A DNA stretch of 15,495 bases from DASZZV01 sp035544835. Its GTDB lineage: Bacteria; Acidobacteriota; Thermoanaerobaculia; Gp7-AA8. The DNA lies in contig DASZZV010000214.1 of the NCBI GenBank assembly GCA_035544835.1, positions 1 through 15,495 of the forward strand, in the 5' to 3' direction. Position numbers and translations under genes: made by a program. The notes under the pieces are model-generated. The model was not told the DNA's origin and made no database searches. It saw only the letters and a program-made list of their open reading frames with translations. Positions 7,282 through 14,002 of the stretch are shown here, in pieces. Position 1 is the stretch's first letter; each line of letters starts with the position of its first letter.

Positions 7282-8106
7282 CTAACGCTTCCCGAACGAG
7301 CTCAGCGCGTCCATCTGCTGCTGGTTGGCGGAACCGGCGCGCCAGAGTCGGTAGGGCGACTGCAGGAGACGCTCGTTGTTCCACACTTCGTAGTGATGCT
7401 CGGTCTTGTCCCCGGGAGCCCGCAACACGAGCCAGATGTCCCCCAGCTGCTGGGCCAGAATGACCTGCTGTGCGGCGGCCGGGGCAAGCGCCAGGGTCAC
7501 GTTGCGCACGTCGTCCCGCTGTTCCTCTCCGGTCTTTGGGGGCCCGGCAATGATGTTCGAGACGGTCTTGAGATTCACGGCGATGATGGGGATGTCGTAG
7601 AGCAGCGGGCGGATCTCGGTGAACTCTTCATCCTTGCTCTTCTCGAACTTGAAGGAGGCCAGGACGTCGGCGTGATCGCCCGGCATCACGTTGCCGCCCA
7701 CCGCACTGGGGAGCTGGCGGACATTGACGCCCACTCCCACCATGCCCAGATATTGCTTCAGATCAGCCGAGAGCGCGGGCGGCGCGCCGAGATAGAGTTT
7801 GGTCTTGACGATCTGCTCGCCGCTTTTGATGGGCACGATCGGGATTCCGGTAATGCTCCGCGCGTTGGGAATCTCGGCGGTCAGAATGCTGTCGGGCTGG
7901 AGATAGTTGCGGGGCACCATCTTCACGCCGATCTTTTCAGGGTCCATGGGGCGGTTGGGCGCGAAGTCGGCGTTGGCGACATACACGCCGATCAGCTCAT
8001 TATTGCCTTCGATCTCAGCCTTCTTTCCGCTGATGTAGATCATCCCAGTGAAAGCGGCGAGAAGGCCGAGAATCAGCGAGATGAGGATCTTTGCCCTCTT
8101 TGACAT
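7282..8106 (-). CDS. cpaB: Flp pilus assembly protein CpaB/RcpC
   Basis: A 274-residue inner-membrane-anchored periplasmic protein. An N-terminal signal anchor (about 7-27, ILISLILGLLAAFTGMIYIS) is followed by an SAF-type domain (about 40-103: VYVANADFAPNRPM, then SITGIPIVPIKSGEQIV), then the RcpC/CpaB domain (VGVGVNVRQLPSAVGGNVMPGDHADVL as the central pattern and LALAPAAAQQVILAQQLGDIWLVLR near 227-253). These are hallmark CpaB features. The family sits in the periplasmic part of the Tad machine and is linked to the outer-membrane complex. An AAGGAA ribosome site lies 8 bases before the ATG. The 100-base gap upstream (8107-8206) is the largest in the block, so a second promoter could lie there. 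Confidence 0.92.
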   Translation of the reverse strand: MSKRAKILISLILGLLAAFTGMIYISGKKAEIEGNNELIGVYVANADFAPNRPMDPEKIGVKMVPRNYLQPDSILTAEIPNARSITGIPIVPIKSGEQIVKTKLYLGAPPALSADLKQYLGMVGVGVNVRQLPSAVGGNVMPGDHADVLASFKFEKSKDEEFTEIRPLLYDIPIIAVNLKTVSNIIAGPPKTGEEQRDDVRNVTLALAPAAAQQVILAQQLGDIWLVLRAPGDKTEHHYEVWNNERLLQSPYRLWRAGSANQQQMDALSSFGKR

Positions 8107-8206
8107 TCCGAGTTCCTTTTTCGTCAGAGTGAACCGTTTACTGAGTGTCGATTCTATGGCCCAAAGCGACTGGCCTCATCCTAACCGGTTTTGGCTATGA
8201 CCATTT

Positions 8207-8686
8207 TCAAAAACTGAGTGCGCTGAAGAAGCTGCCGATGTTTCCCGCCGCGTCCTCCTCGTGATCCACAATCAGAATCCCGGCGAATACGAAAGCCGAG
8301 TGGAGACTCTCCAGCGGATCCGAATACTTCGTGCCCCGCAGCATTCGGTACTGGCGCGGACCGAAATGAAGTGACCCGATCTCTCCGGTCGGTTGCCAGA
8401 GAACTCTGAAAGATGTCACATCGCTCAGGTCCTTGCCCTGAATGGTGTTAGAGATCTGGGAGAGTTTGGTATCGGCTTCGTTCTGCCGCGCCTGCCGAAA
8501 GAGATCGCGCCTCGCCTCCAGACTCTTGTTGAAGACGTCGAGCTCGAAGTGAAGCGCCTGAAACAGAACGCAGGCCAGCCCGGCGATGAAGGTGAACGCC
8601 AGAACGAACTCGACGGCGGCCTGTCCCTGCTCACTCCGGCGGCGCACTCTCTTGAACCGTGTCGGGCTCAATGCAGGACCCACCAT
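8207..8686 (-). CDS. TadE-like minor pilin / pseudopilin
   Basis: A 159-residue protein of TadE type. After a basic N-terminal stretch (RFKRVRRRSEQ) comes GQAAVEFVLAFTFIAGLACV (residues 21-40), a prepilin-like hydrophobic segment with the GQAAVEF motif, where Glu takes the usual fifth place. The rest is a soluble, presumably periplasmic domain of about 110 residues with no further family match that I recognise. TadE proteins are processed by TadV and are required for Tad pilus formation. It overlaps the end of the TadG-like gene by 19 bases. The start is the ATG at 8686; no other in-frame ATG precedes the GQ motif, though a GTG at 8646 is possible. Confidence 0.82.
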   Translation of the reverse strand: MVGPALSPTRFKRVRRRSEQGQAAVEFVLAFTFIAGLACVLFQALHFELDVFNKSLEARRDLFRQARQNEADTKLSQISNTIQGKDLSDVTSFRVLWQPTGEIGSLHFGPRQYRMLRGTKYSDPLESLHSAFVFAGILIVDHEEDAAGNIGSFFSALSF

Positions 8687-9837
8687 TTCGGATTGGAAAG
8701 GTCCGCCCCGAAGGTCGTGATGAATCCCGCGCGCTCGCCCGCATTGATCGGAACCAGCTTGGCTTTGTAGGTGTAGGCGATCTCCTTGTCACCCTGAATG
8801 CTGGCGACAACGGGAGCCTGACTGATTCCGGCAAAATACTTGAACTCGTCGCCGAGGTAACCGCCATACGGTTTCGCGGCGGCAACGACGGTGATCTCAG
8901 GCACGTCATTGAGAACGTTGCGCCCGAAGATCGCCGGCGTGTTCTTGACCTTGAGGTAATAGGCGAATCTCACCTCGCTCTGATTGTTCTTGTAAAAGCG
9001 GCCCAGCTTGAATTTGATCTGATCGACAAAGGGACGAATCGTGAAGTAGTAGAAGTCCGTGATGCCATATGCAGCGAGAAGCTGGCAGCACGGGTAGGTG
9101 ATGGGGATGATGGTGCAGGGGCAGGTGTCGACCGCGGGAAACGTGGGATAGAACAGGTAGTTGTAGCCGCCGACTCCATACTCCTGCGGATCCGTCAGCT
9201 CCACTAGTTCCGTGAGATGGGAGAACAAGCTGGCACTCTTGATCATCCCGTAGTCTGCCGGGTCCTCGTTGCGAAAGAGCGTGTCGCTGCCGCTGAAATT
9301 CGCCAGCACCGTTTCCTTCGCCGCCGCCCCGGGGCTCTTGAAAAGAAAGTTCAAATTTGCCAGCGACGCCCCCGGAGAATAGGCAAAATTCACGGCCTTG
9401 ATGTACGAGTTCATAGCCCCGAAGATGTTCTGGTAATCCTCGATCACAGTTCCCGCCCAATCGCTCACCAGTGGCGGGAGAATTGGCGAGACGAGGATGG
9501 CGAAATAACGCTCTGCCGTGATGGTGAAGTTGTCCACGTAGGGAACCGCCATCGACAACTCGATACCCTGGAGAAGATGAAGCTCCTTTTCGTTCATTCG
9601 GGCAATCGTGTTCATTCCCCTGGCCTGGCTGGAAGCTCCCGCGAAAGCCGCGGCATCGACGATCATCTGTGCGTGCTGGCGCCGGACCAGCGTCTGCCCC
9701 ACGGCAACCGCGACCACGCCGATGAGGACCATGGTGATGAGAATCAACAAAAAGAGAACCAGCACCTGTCCCTCCTCGGAGGGCCGGCCTCTTGCCTTTC
9801 CGCGAGGCCTGATCGTCAGCTCAGCGTTCGTTGTCAT
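8668..9837 (-). CDS. TadG-like minor pilin-associated protein
   Basis: A 389-residue protein with the TadG N-terminal pattern: EEGQVLVLFLLILITMVLIG (residues 21-40) as a membrane helix, then QTLVRRQHAQMIVDAAAFAG and ARGMNTIARMNEKEL, typical of TadG/TadE-like proteins. The large remainder is extracytoplasmic, Tyr/Phe-rich, and contains a cluster of four cysteines (residues 239, 241, 250, 251; bases 9085-9123), which suggests a disulfide or metal site. No von Willebrand factor A domain is visible, although many TadG proteins have one. In-frame ATGs exist at 9882, 9858 and 9837; none has a strong ribosome site. I chose 9837 because it leaves a short N-terminus before the GQ motif and the least overlap (17 bases) with the upstream gene. 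Confidence 0.8.
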   Translation of the reverse strand: MTTNAELTIRPRGKARGRPSEEGQVLVLFLLILITMVLIGVVAVAVGQTLVRRQHAQMIVDAAAFAGASSQARGMNTIARMNEKELHLLQGIELSMAVPYVDNFTITAERYFAILVSPILPPLVSDWAGTVIEDYQNIFGAMNSYIKAVNFAYSPGASLANLNFLFKSPGAAAKETVLANFSGSDTLFRNEDPADYGMIKSASLFSHLTELVELTDPQEYGVGGYNYLFYPTFPAVDTCPCTIIPITYPCCQLLAAYGITDFYYFTIRPFVDQIKFKLGRFYKNNQSEVRFAYYLKVKNTPAIFGRNVLNDVPEITVVAAAKPYGGYLGDEFKYFAGISQAPVVASIQGDKEIAYTYKAKLVPINAGERAGFITTFGADLSNPKWWVLH

Positions 9838-10423
9838 TGCACGGATTCGAACAATCATTATCGTACTTGTCTGGATCCTCATCCGGCTCGTGATCCATGG
9901 GAATCGAGGTCTGAAAACGAATGAGACCGGACGAGAGGAGACTCCCGGAAATGCCGGAGCTTACCCCGGGAGGAATGGAGAGCCCAGCCAGCGTGTCGCC
10001 GAAGAAAGGCTTGAAGAGCGGGAAAATCGGCCCGATTCCGTTGTAGGTGATCTTCCCGTCGCTCTGGTTCTCGGCCCACATGATCTTCACGTAACTGGTC
10101 GAGGCCAGCTTCCAGCGCACCGTGCCGACGCCCAGGACTTTGATCAGCGAGGACTCAGGACTCTCGTTGCTCTTGTTGACCGTCCACACCCGAGCCGCAT
10201 ATGCCGCAAAGTGATTGAACTGCCATTTTTGAATTCCGATAAACGCCAACTGCACCAGGAGAACGATGCAGAGAACCAGAAAATAGACGAAGATCGTGAA
10301 CTCGACAGTCCCCTGGCCGCGCTCCGAGCTCTGCGCGTTCCCTTTTCCATGCTCAGAACCACTCGTGTCCGAGCCGTTCCGCCACGATGGCTGCCAGCGT
10401 TCCCGCCGCGATGATGACCGCAT
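9821..10423 (-). CDS. TadE-like minor pilin
   Basis: A TadE-type protein: SSERGQGTVEFTIFVYFLVL gives the GQGTVEF pilin-like site followed by a hydrophobic helix and QLAFIGIQKWQFNHFAAYAA, typical of TadE. The C-terminus is an acidic tail (DHEPDEDPDKYDNDC with a further Cys and Asp/Asn residues). The start is uncertain. The nearest in-frame ATG is 10423, with AGGA 6 bases before it, but it overlaps the peptidase gene by 71 bases and adds a basic 33-residue leader unlike a pilin. No in-frame GTG or TTG lies closer. An ATG at 10350 sits directly after the peptidase stop but is out of frame by one base; a single added A in the AAAA run (10343-10346) would join them. Both possibilities are raised in the findings. 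Confidence 0.82.
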   Translation of the reverse strand: MRSSSRRERWQPSWRNGSDTSGSEHGKGNAQSSERGQGTVEFTIFVYFLVLCIVLLVQLAFIGIQKWQFNHFAAYAARVWTVNKSNESPESSLIKVLGVGTVRWKLASTSYVKIMWAENQSDGKITYNGIGPIFPLFKPFFGDTLAGLSIPPGVSSGISGSLLSSGLIRFQTSIPMDHEPDEDPDKYDNDCSNPCNDNER

Positions 10424-10883
10424 ACGGAATCCTGTGTCCCTTCCCTTCCACGACAGGCTCACTCGGCGTCAGCCGGAGAAAAACGATCTCGTAACCTGCC
10501 TTGGCCAACCGCCGCAGAAACGGGATGAGCGCCCGCTTCCAAGCCAGCAACACCAGGGCAACTACCCCACCCACCATCGCCATCCACACCAGCGCCTCGG
10601 TCAGAAATGCCCAGCCCCGTAACGCCGCAATCGCGGCGATCAGCTTGGCATCTCCGCCACCGAATACGCCGACAGCGTATAAAACGAATCCCACTCCCAG
10701 AACAACCATGACTGCGGCCAGCGAGGCCAGAAACGCCCGCCAACCCTCCCCCGCCGCCAGAAGCAGACCCGCCAGAATCAGGGGCAAGCTCAGCGCATTT
10801 GGAATCCGACCTTTCCTCAGGTCCCAGACCGCCCCGAAAGTCAGCCCAAGCGCCAGCAGAACGTTCTGAATTGATGAGAGCAG
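10353..10883 (-). CDS. tadV: Prepilin peptidase TadV/CpaA
   Basis: Type IV prepilin peptidase of about 176 residues that cleaves the Flp and TadE-type leaders and is embedded in the inner membrane. Both catalytic-type aspartates are seen: WDLRKGRIPN (Asp at residue 21 from the CTG start) and FGGGDAKL (Asp at residue 78). Several hydrophobic helices surround them. The reading frame up to the stop at 10911-10913 has no ATG, GTG or TTG before the first aspartate. The TTG at 10787 would lose the essential DLRKGRIPN segment. I therefore place the start at a CTG (10883) directly after the third Flp stop (10888-10890), with a GAGG run just before it; ATT at 10871 is the alternative. The coupling to the Flp gene may explain the unusual start. 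Confidence 0.85.
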   Translation of the reverse strand: MLSSIQNVLLALGLTFGAVWDLRKGRIPNALSLPLILAGLLLAAGEGWRAFLASLAAVMVVLGVGFVLYAVGVFGGGDAKLIAAIAALRGWAFLTEALVWMAMVGGVVALVLLAWKRALIPFLRRLAKAGYEIVFLRLTPSEPVVEGKGHRIPYAVIIAAGTLAAIVAERLGHEWF

Positions 10884-10887
10884 GCCC

Positions 10888-11076
10888 TCAGCCCCGCGTG
10901 AAGGAGTTGATCACCCGGGAGATGAACTCCTTTAAGAAATTCTGCATCAGTACCTTGAACAACGCAAAGATCGGCACTGAGATCAACCCGATGATCAGGA
11001 TGTACTCCGTCAGAGACTGCCCCGAGTCATCGAGAAGATACCCAGCCAGGGCCTGTCTCCATGCGAGCTTCATCAT
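10888..11076 (-). CDS. Flp-type prepilin, third copy
   Basis: A 62-residue Flp prepilin. The leader ends at G19 and the predicted mature start is Q20: GQSLTEYILIIGLISV, with Glu at +5 and Tyr at +6, as in the Flp family. The mature peptide would be 43 residues, with a long hydrophobic N-terminal half and an amphipathic C-terminal end (VLMQNFLKEFISRVINSF). Flp subunits are the major pilus component and are processed by TadV, encoded directly downstream. There are two adjacent ATGs (11076 and 11073) with a GAGG ribosome site in front. Its hydrophobic core contains a proline (ISVPIFALF), which the second copy lacks. Confidence 0.9.
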   Translation of the reverse strand: MMKLAWRQALAGYLLDDSGQSLTEYILIIGLISVPIFALFKVLMQNFLKEFISRVINSFTRG

Positions 11077-11109
11077 GCCTGCCTCTGACGGAGCGAGTCC
11101 GCTTAAGGA

Positions 11110-11298
11110 CTACGGTACCGTCTGTTTCGAGAAATAATTGCCGATATCGGTAAGGAACTTCTCGACCTGCTTGCGGAAGGCCACGAGGGCCACCACGATC
11201 ACGATGACGATCAGGCCGATAATCAGAATGTACTCGATCATTCCCTGCCCGCTGTCATCAAGTACGAATCCCTTGAGGTTCTTGACCAGTCGTCTCAC
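11110..11298 (-). CDS. Flp-type prepilin, second copy
   Basis: A 62-residue Flp prepilin. Cleavage is predicted after G17: GQGMIEYILIIGLIVIVIVV, with Glu +5 and Tyr +6. The mature peptide has 45 residues. The hydrophobic segment is uninterrupted by proline and very rich in Ile/Val, unlike the other two copies. The GTG start is strongly supported by an AGGAGG site 7 bases upstream, the best ribosome site in the pilin cluster. That suggests this copy is the most highly translated and possibly the major pilin, which is inference. Confidence 0.9.
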   Translation of the reverse strand: MRRLVKNLKGFVLDDSGQGMIEYILIIGLIVIVIVVALVAFRKQVEKFLTDIGNYFSKQTVP

Positions 11299-11345
11299 TG
11301 CTTTTCCTCCTCGTTAGGCACGAGATTATGAATTGCTTCGTTTCG

Positions 11346-11555
11346 TCAGACCCCTGGACCGCGCATCAGTCTACCGAGACTATCGAACAACTCTTTCAGA
11401 CCGGTTCGCAATTTGTTGTACGCCACTGCAAGGGGAACCACGATCACACCGATGAGCAGGATGTACTCCGTCAGGGCCTGCCCTTCGTCGTCCGCCATAA
11501 ACGTGGATAAGCTGCGTTTTTGTGAAGATTCGCTTGCGGCCATAACACTCATCAT
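11346..11555 (-). CDS. Flp-type prepilin, first copy
   Basis: A 69-residue Flp prepilin, the promoter-proximal gene of the minus-strand block. Cleavage is predicted after G25: GQALTEYILLIGVIVVPLAV, with Glu +5 and Tyr +6, giving a mature peptide of 44 residues. The leader is longer than in the other two copies and hydrophilic (SESSQKRS). ATGs at 11555, 11552 and 11543 are all possible starts and none has a strong ribosome site; the latest would give a leader of 21 residues. The gene faces the divergent control region. Confidence 0.87.
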   Translation of the reverse strand: MMSVMAASESSQKRSLSTFMADDEGQALTEYILLIGVIVVPLAVAYNKLRTGLKELFDSLGRLMRGPGV

Positions 11556-11578
11556 CAGGATCTAGTTCTGAAGTGTCA

Positions 11579-11592
11579 GTGACTTAAATCAC
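11579..11592. promoter_or_regulatory. Inverted repeat GTGA-N6-TCAC, CRP/FNR-like operator candidate
   Basis: The sequence GTGACTTAAATCAC is an inverted repeat of GTGA and TCAC separated by 6 bases, which is the core spacing and half-site of a CRP-family (cAMP receptor/FNR-like) operator. It lies in the only intergenic gap between the divergent Flp and FHA-CsgG genes, so one bound protein could act on both. It lacks the outer T/A of the full CRP consensus. The site is suggestive; no regulator gene is encoded here. Confidence 0.4.
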
Positions 11593-11623
11593 GGGTTTCC
11601 AAGATCGTAGATGATGCAGGAAG

Positions 11624-11629
11624 TATAAT
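11624..11629 (+). promoter_or_regulatory. Candidate -10 box TATAAT for the FHA-CsgG-like gene
   Basis: A perfect TATAAT hexamer lies 31 bases before the ATG at 11661. No good -35 hexamer is found at 16-18 bases upstream, so activation by a protein bound at the GTGA-N6-TCAC repeat (its centre about 50 bases before the predicted start of transcription) would make sense. On the opposite strand the same bases give TATACT, which could serve the Flp genes. Confidence 0.4.
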
Positions 11630-11660
11630 CAAGATTCAAATAATCCGAGGGCAAGCGCGC

Positions 11661-13730
11661 ATGGAATTGATTATTCGCCACTTGAGTGGATCGCGACAGG
11701 GGCAGGAACAGGTCTTCGACTCTCAGTCGGTGACCCTGGGCCGCAATCCGATGAATCAAATCACCTTCGACCCCGATGCGGACATCCTTGTGTCGAGCCG
11801 ACACGCAGAGCTGGTCTACGAGTCGGGTAGCTGGATGCTCCGGGATCTGGGCAGTACAAACGGCACATTCGTCAATCAGGCCCGCGTTACGGCGCAACGC
11901 CTGAAGTCAGGCGATATCCTGGAGCTCGGAAACGGTGGCCCGAAACTGTACGTCGAGTTTCCGCAGGATCTATCCGCCGCGGGTCCGGGCGAGATGCTTG
12001 TTCCCGAGGGCCGCACCGTGATGATGTCGATGCAGCAGGCTTCAGCTTCCCCCCCGCCCCTCGGGATGCCGAAGGCTGGCGGCGGCGGGCCGTTGGGTTT
12101 CTCTCCCATGGCCGGTCCGAGCTCCCCTCCTCCGCGGAAATCGAATCCGCTTCGCGTCATCCTCCTCGCGGCCATGAGCCTCATGCTGCTCGTTCTTCTG
12201 GCCGTGCTCCTCCTGCACAAGAGTGGCGGCGGCACTCAGACGGCGAGCACCAGCACGGTGACCATGAGCACCACGAACAGCGCCTCGCCTGCCACCGCCA
12301 CGACGGTCCCCGCATCGGCAGCCAATGTCACACCGGAACAGCAGAAGACCATGGCCGAGGCCGAGCAGCTCAAAACCACCATCGCTCAGCAGCAGCGAAG
12401 CATCAAAGACGTACAGCAGGCATCGTCCACCGCTGCGCCCGGAAGCACGCAGTCGCAGGATATGGAGCGACAGCTACGCGAGTCCCAGCAGATGGTCGAG
12501 GAGCTTCAGAAACAGCTGCAGCAGAAGAACGATCAGGTCACGGAGATTCAATCGCGGCCGCCGCAGGTAAAAACCGAGGTGAGATACGTTCGGGTGCCGA
12601 CGCCGGTCGCAGCGGCATCTGCCACGCCGAAGGCAGGCGCAGCCTCCTCGTCGACCCAAGGGGCTGCAGTGCAAAGTCAGAGACCTGGGCAAACTGTCGC
12701 CACTCCCAATCAGCCCGCTGTGCAGGCAGCGCCAAGCATGGCCCTTGGAGAACTGGTCATCGAGAAGGCCCTGAAAAAGAAAATCAAGATTCAGGCTCTT
12801 CCTCCGGAGATTCCTCCTGCAAACCTGCCGACCGGCACTCCCACGGAACTGGCCGCCATTCTCGGCCGTGCCGCCGCCAGCACCGGAAACTATCTGGTGG
12901 TCGATAATCGCGGCGCGTACTCAGCCAATATCACGGTCACGAACTACCTGAACAATGAGCGGACCAACATCAACACCCGTTCTATCGCCCGGACTGTTGG
13001 TGCCGTCGGTGGACTGCTCGGCAAGACCATCCCAACCAATCCGGTGAATGTGACTTCCATCAGCAGCCAGACAGCCATGACGACGCGACTCAGGATCTAC
13101 GACGCTCGCGGCAAACAGCTATTTGAAGCGGCGCAATCCGCAGACGCAGCCGCCACTCGCTCGCGAGCCTCCCTGGAGGGACTGCCTTTCAATCAGGTTC
13201 TCGCCAGCGATTCGACCGCGGGCGACGTTGCCCGCCGCGTCATCAGCCAGGCAGTCGAATCACTTACCTCACAGCTCGACCCCACCGAATGGTCGGGGGA
13301 AGTCTCAACCCAGGTCGACAACGTGTTGACGCTGGACGCCGGTCAGAGCTCGAAGGTGGAACCGGGCGATGTTTTCGAGGTCGTCGATCGCGGGCGCCAG
13401 GTGGCCACAGCCATCGTCACGCAGCTCGACGAGGACTCCTCGCAGGCGGAACTGGTCACCGGCGTCGGTGGCAAATACGCCCGAAAAAACATCCGCTACC
13501 TCGGACGCCGCGCCAAGGATCCATCCATTTACTCCAAGCGAGCCATTCAGCTCCTCGTCCGGAACAAGACAAAGATTTACGACGGGCCGGGCACCTCGTT
13601 CAAAGCCCTCAAAGAGCTCCGGGGAGGAGCCAAAGTGAAGTACCTCTACAGCCTCGGCACCTGGGCCAAAGCCTCCGACAAATCGGAGCAATTCTGGGTT
13701 CCGATGATATTTGCGGAAGTGCAGATGTAG
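11661..13730 (+). CDS. FHA-transmembrane-coiled coil-CsgG/FlgT-like-SH3 protein
   Basis: A 689-residue multidomain protein. Residues 22-98 form an FHA domain with LGR (26-28), SSRH (45-48) and RDLGSTNGTFVN (61-72). A Pro/Gly-rich linker leads to a single transmembrane helix (about 163-186). A Ser/Thr/Ala-rich segment and a Gln-rich coiled coil (about 225-297) follow, presumably in the periplasm. Residues about 360-540 resemble the CsgG fold (LAAILGRAAASTGNYLVVDNR, TTRLRIYDARGKQLFEA, AGDVARRVISQAVESL). The next segment (about 550-600, KVEPGDVFEVVDRGRQVATA) resembles the FlgT C-terminal domain, and residues about 625-689 look like a bacterial SH3 domain (LLVRNKTKIYDGPGTSFKAL). This pattern ties cytoplasmic phosphothreonine reading to a periplasmic CsgG-type module. 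It is divergent from the Flp operon. The FHA domain is certain, CsgG likely, SH3 plausible. Confidence 0.85.
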   Translation: MELIIRHLSGSRQGQEQVFDSQSVTLGRNPMNQITFDPDADILVSSRHAELVYESGSWMLRDLGSTNGTFVNQARVTAQRLKSGDILELGNGGPKLYVEFPQDLSAAGPGEMLVPEGRTVMMSMQQASASPPPLGMPKAGGGGPLGFSPMAGPSSPPPRKSNPLRVILLAAMSLMLLVLLAVLLLHKSGGGTQTASTSTVTMSTTNSASPATATTVPASAANVTPEQQKTMAEAEQLKTTIAQQQRSIKDVQQASSTAAPGSTQSQDMERQLRESQQMVEELQKQLQQKNDQVTEIQSRPPQVKTEVRYVRVPTPVAAASATPKAGAASSSTQGAAVQSQRPGQTVATPNQPAVQAAPSMALGELVIEKALKKKIKIQALPPEIPPANLPTGTPTELAAILGRAAASTGNYLVVDNRGAYSANITVTNYLNNERTNINTRSIARTVGAVGGLLGKTIPTNPVNVTSISSQTAMTTRLRIYDARGKQLFEAAQSADAAATRSRASLEGLPFNQVLASDSTAGDVARRVISQAVESLTSQLDPTEWSGEVSTQVDNVLTLDAGQSSKVEPGDVFEVVDRGRQVATAIVTQLDEDSSQAELVTGVGGKYARKNIRYLGRRAKDPSIYSKRAIQLLVRNKTKIYDGPGTSFKALKELRGGAKVKYLYSLGTWAKASDKSEQFWVPMIFAEVQM

Positions 13731-13747
13731 GACTGCGGAAGCTGAGT

Positions 13748-13753
13748 TATACT
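13748..13753 (+). promoter_or_regulatory. Candidate -10 box TATACT just before mazE (leaderless start)
   Basis: TATACT ends 6 bases before the ATG at 13760. There is no purine-rich ribosome site in front of that ATG. The spacing would put the start of transcription at or next to the A of the ATG, the arrangement seen for leaderless mRNAs. No clear -35 box is present at the usual distance. Confidence 0.35.
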
Positions 13754-13759
13754 CCTGGT

Positions 13760-14002
13760 ATGAAGACGGCAGTATCTATTCCTGATCCGGTTTTCAAAGC
13801 AGCCGATCGGTTCGCTCGGAAACGTGGCCTGTCGCGAAGCGCTCTATACGCGGAGGCCCTGAACGAGTTTCTCCGGCGCCACAACGACGACGAAATCACG
13901 AAGCGCCTTGACGCGGTGTACGCAACGGAATCCTCTTCGCTCGACCCGGTTCTTGAAGCGGCCCAGGCACGTACACTGCGGCGGGTCGCGTGGAAGAAGT
14001 AG
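13760..14002 (+). CDS. Ribbon-helix-helix antitoxin of MazEF-type pair
   Basis: An 80-residue protein: MKTAVSIPDPVFKAADRFAR followed by KRGLSRSALYAEALNEFL fits a ribbon-helix-helix (MetJ/Arc/CopG-like) DNA-binding N-terminus, with a helical C-terminus (EITKRLDAVYATESSSLDPV) of the sort that wraps around the toxin. Such antitoxins neutralise the partner and repress their own operon. The ATG at 13760 fits the domain start; a longer open frame upstream runs through the preceding gene in another frame and is rejected. It overlaps the toxin gene by 13 bases (13990-14002), as is typical for these modules. Confidence 0.87.
   Translation: MKTAVSIPDPVFKAADRFARKRGLSRSALYAEALNEFLRRHNDDEITKRLDAVYATESSSLDPVLEAAQARTLRRVAWKK

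Noticed and set aside
8107..8206. Internal promoter before cpaB
   Set aside because: TTGAAA and TAGAAT-like hexamers exist but not at workable spacing; the AACCGGTT palindrome alone is too short to call.
10144..10362. 72-codon frame starting near the tadV stop
   Set aside because: After its first few codons it is Ser/Arg-rich shadow of the TadE-like gene; only its ATG is of interest, as discussed for the frameshift.
13289..13759. Long upstream extension of the antitoxin
   Set aside because: The extra sequence is an out-of-frame reading of the CsgG-like gene; the domain starts at the ATG at 13760.
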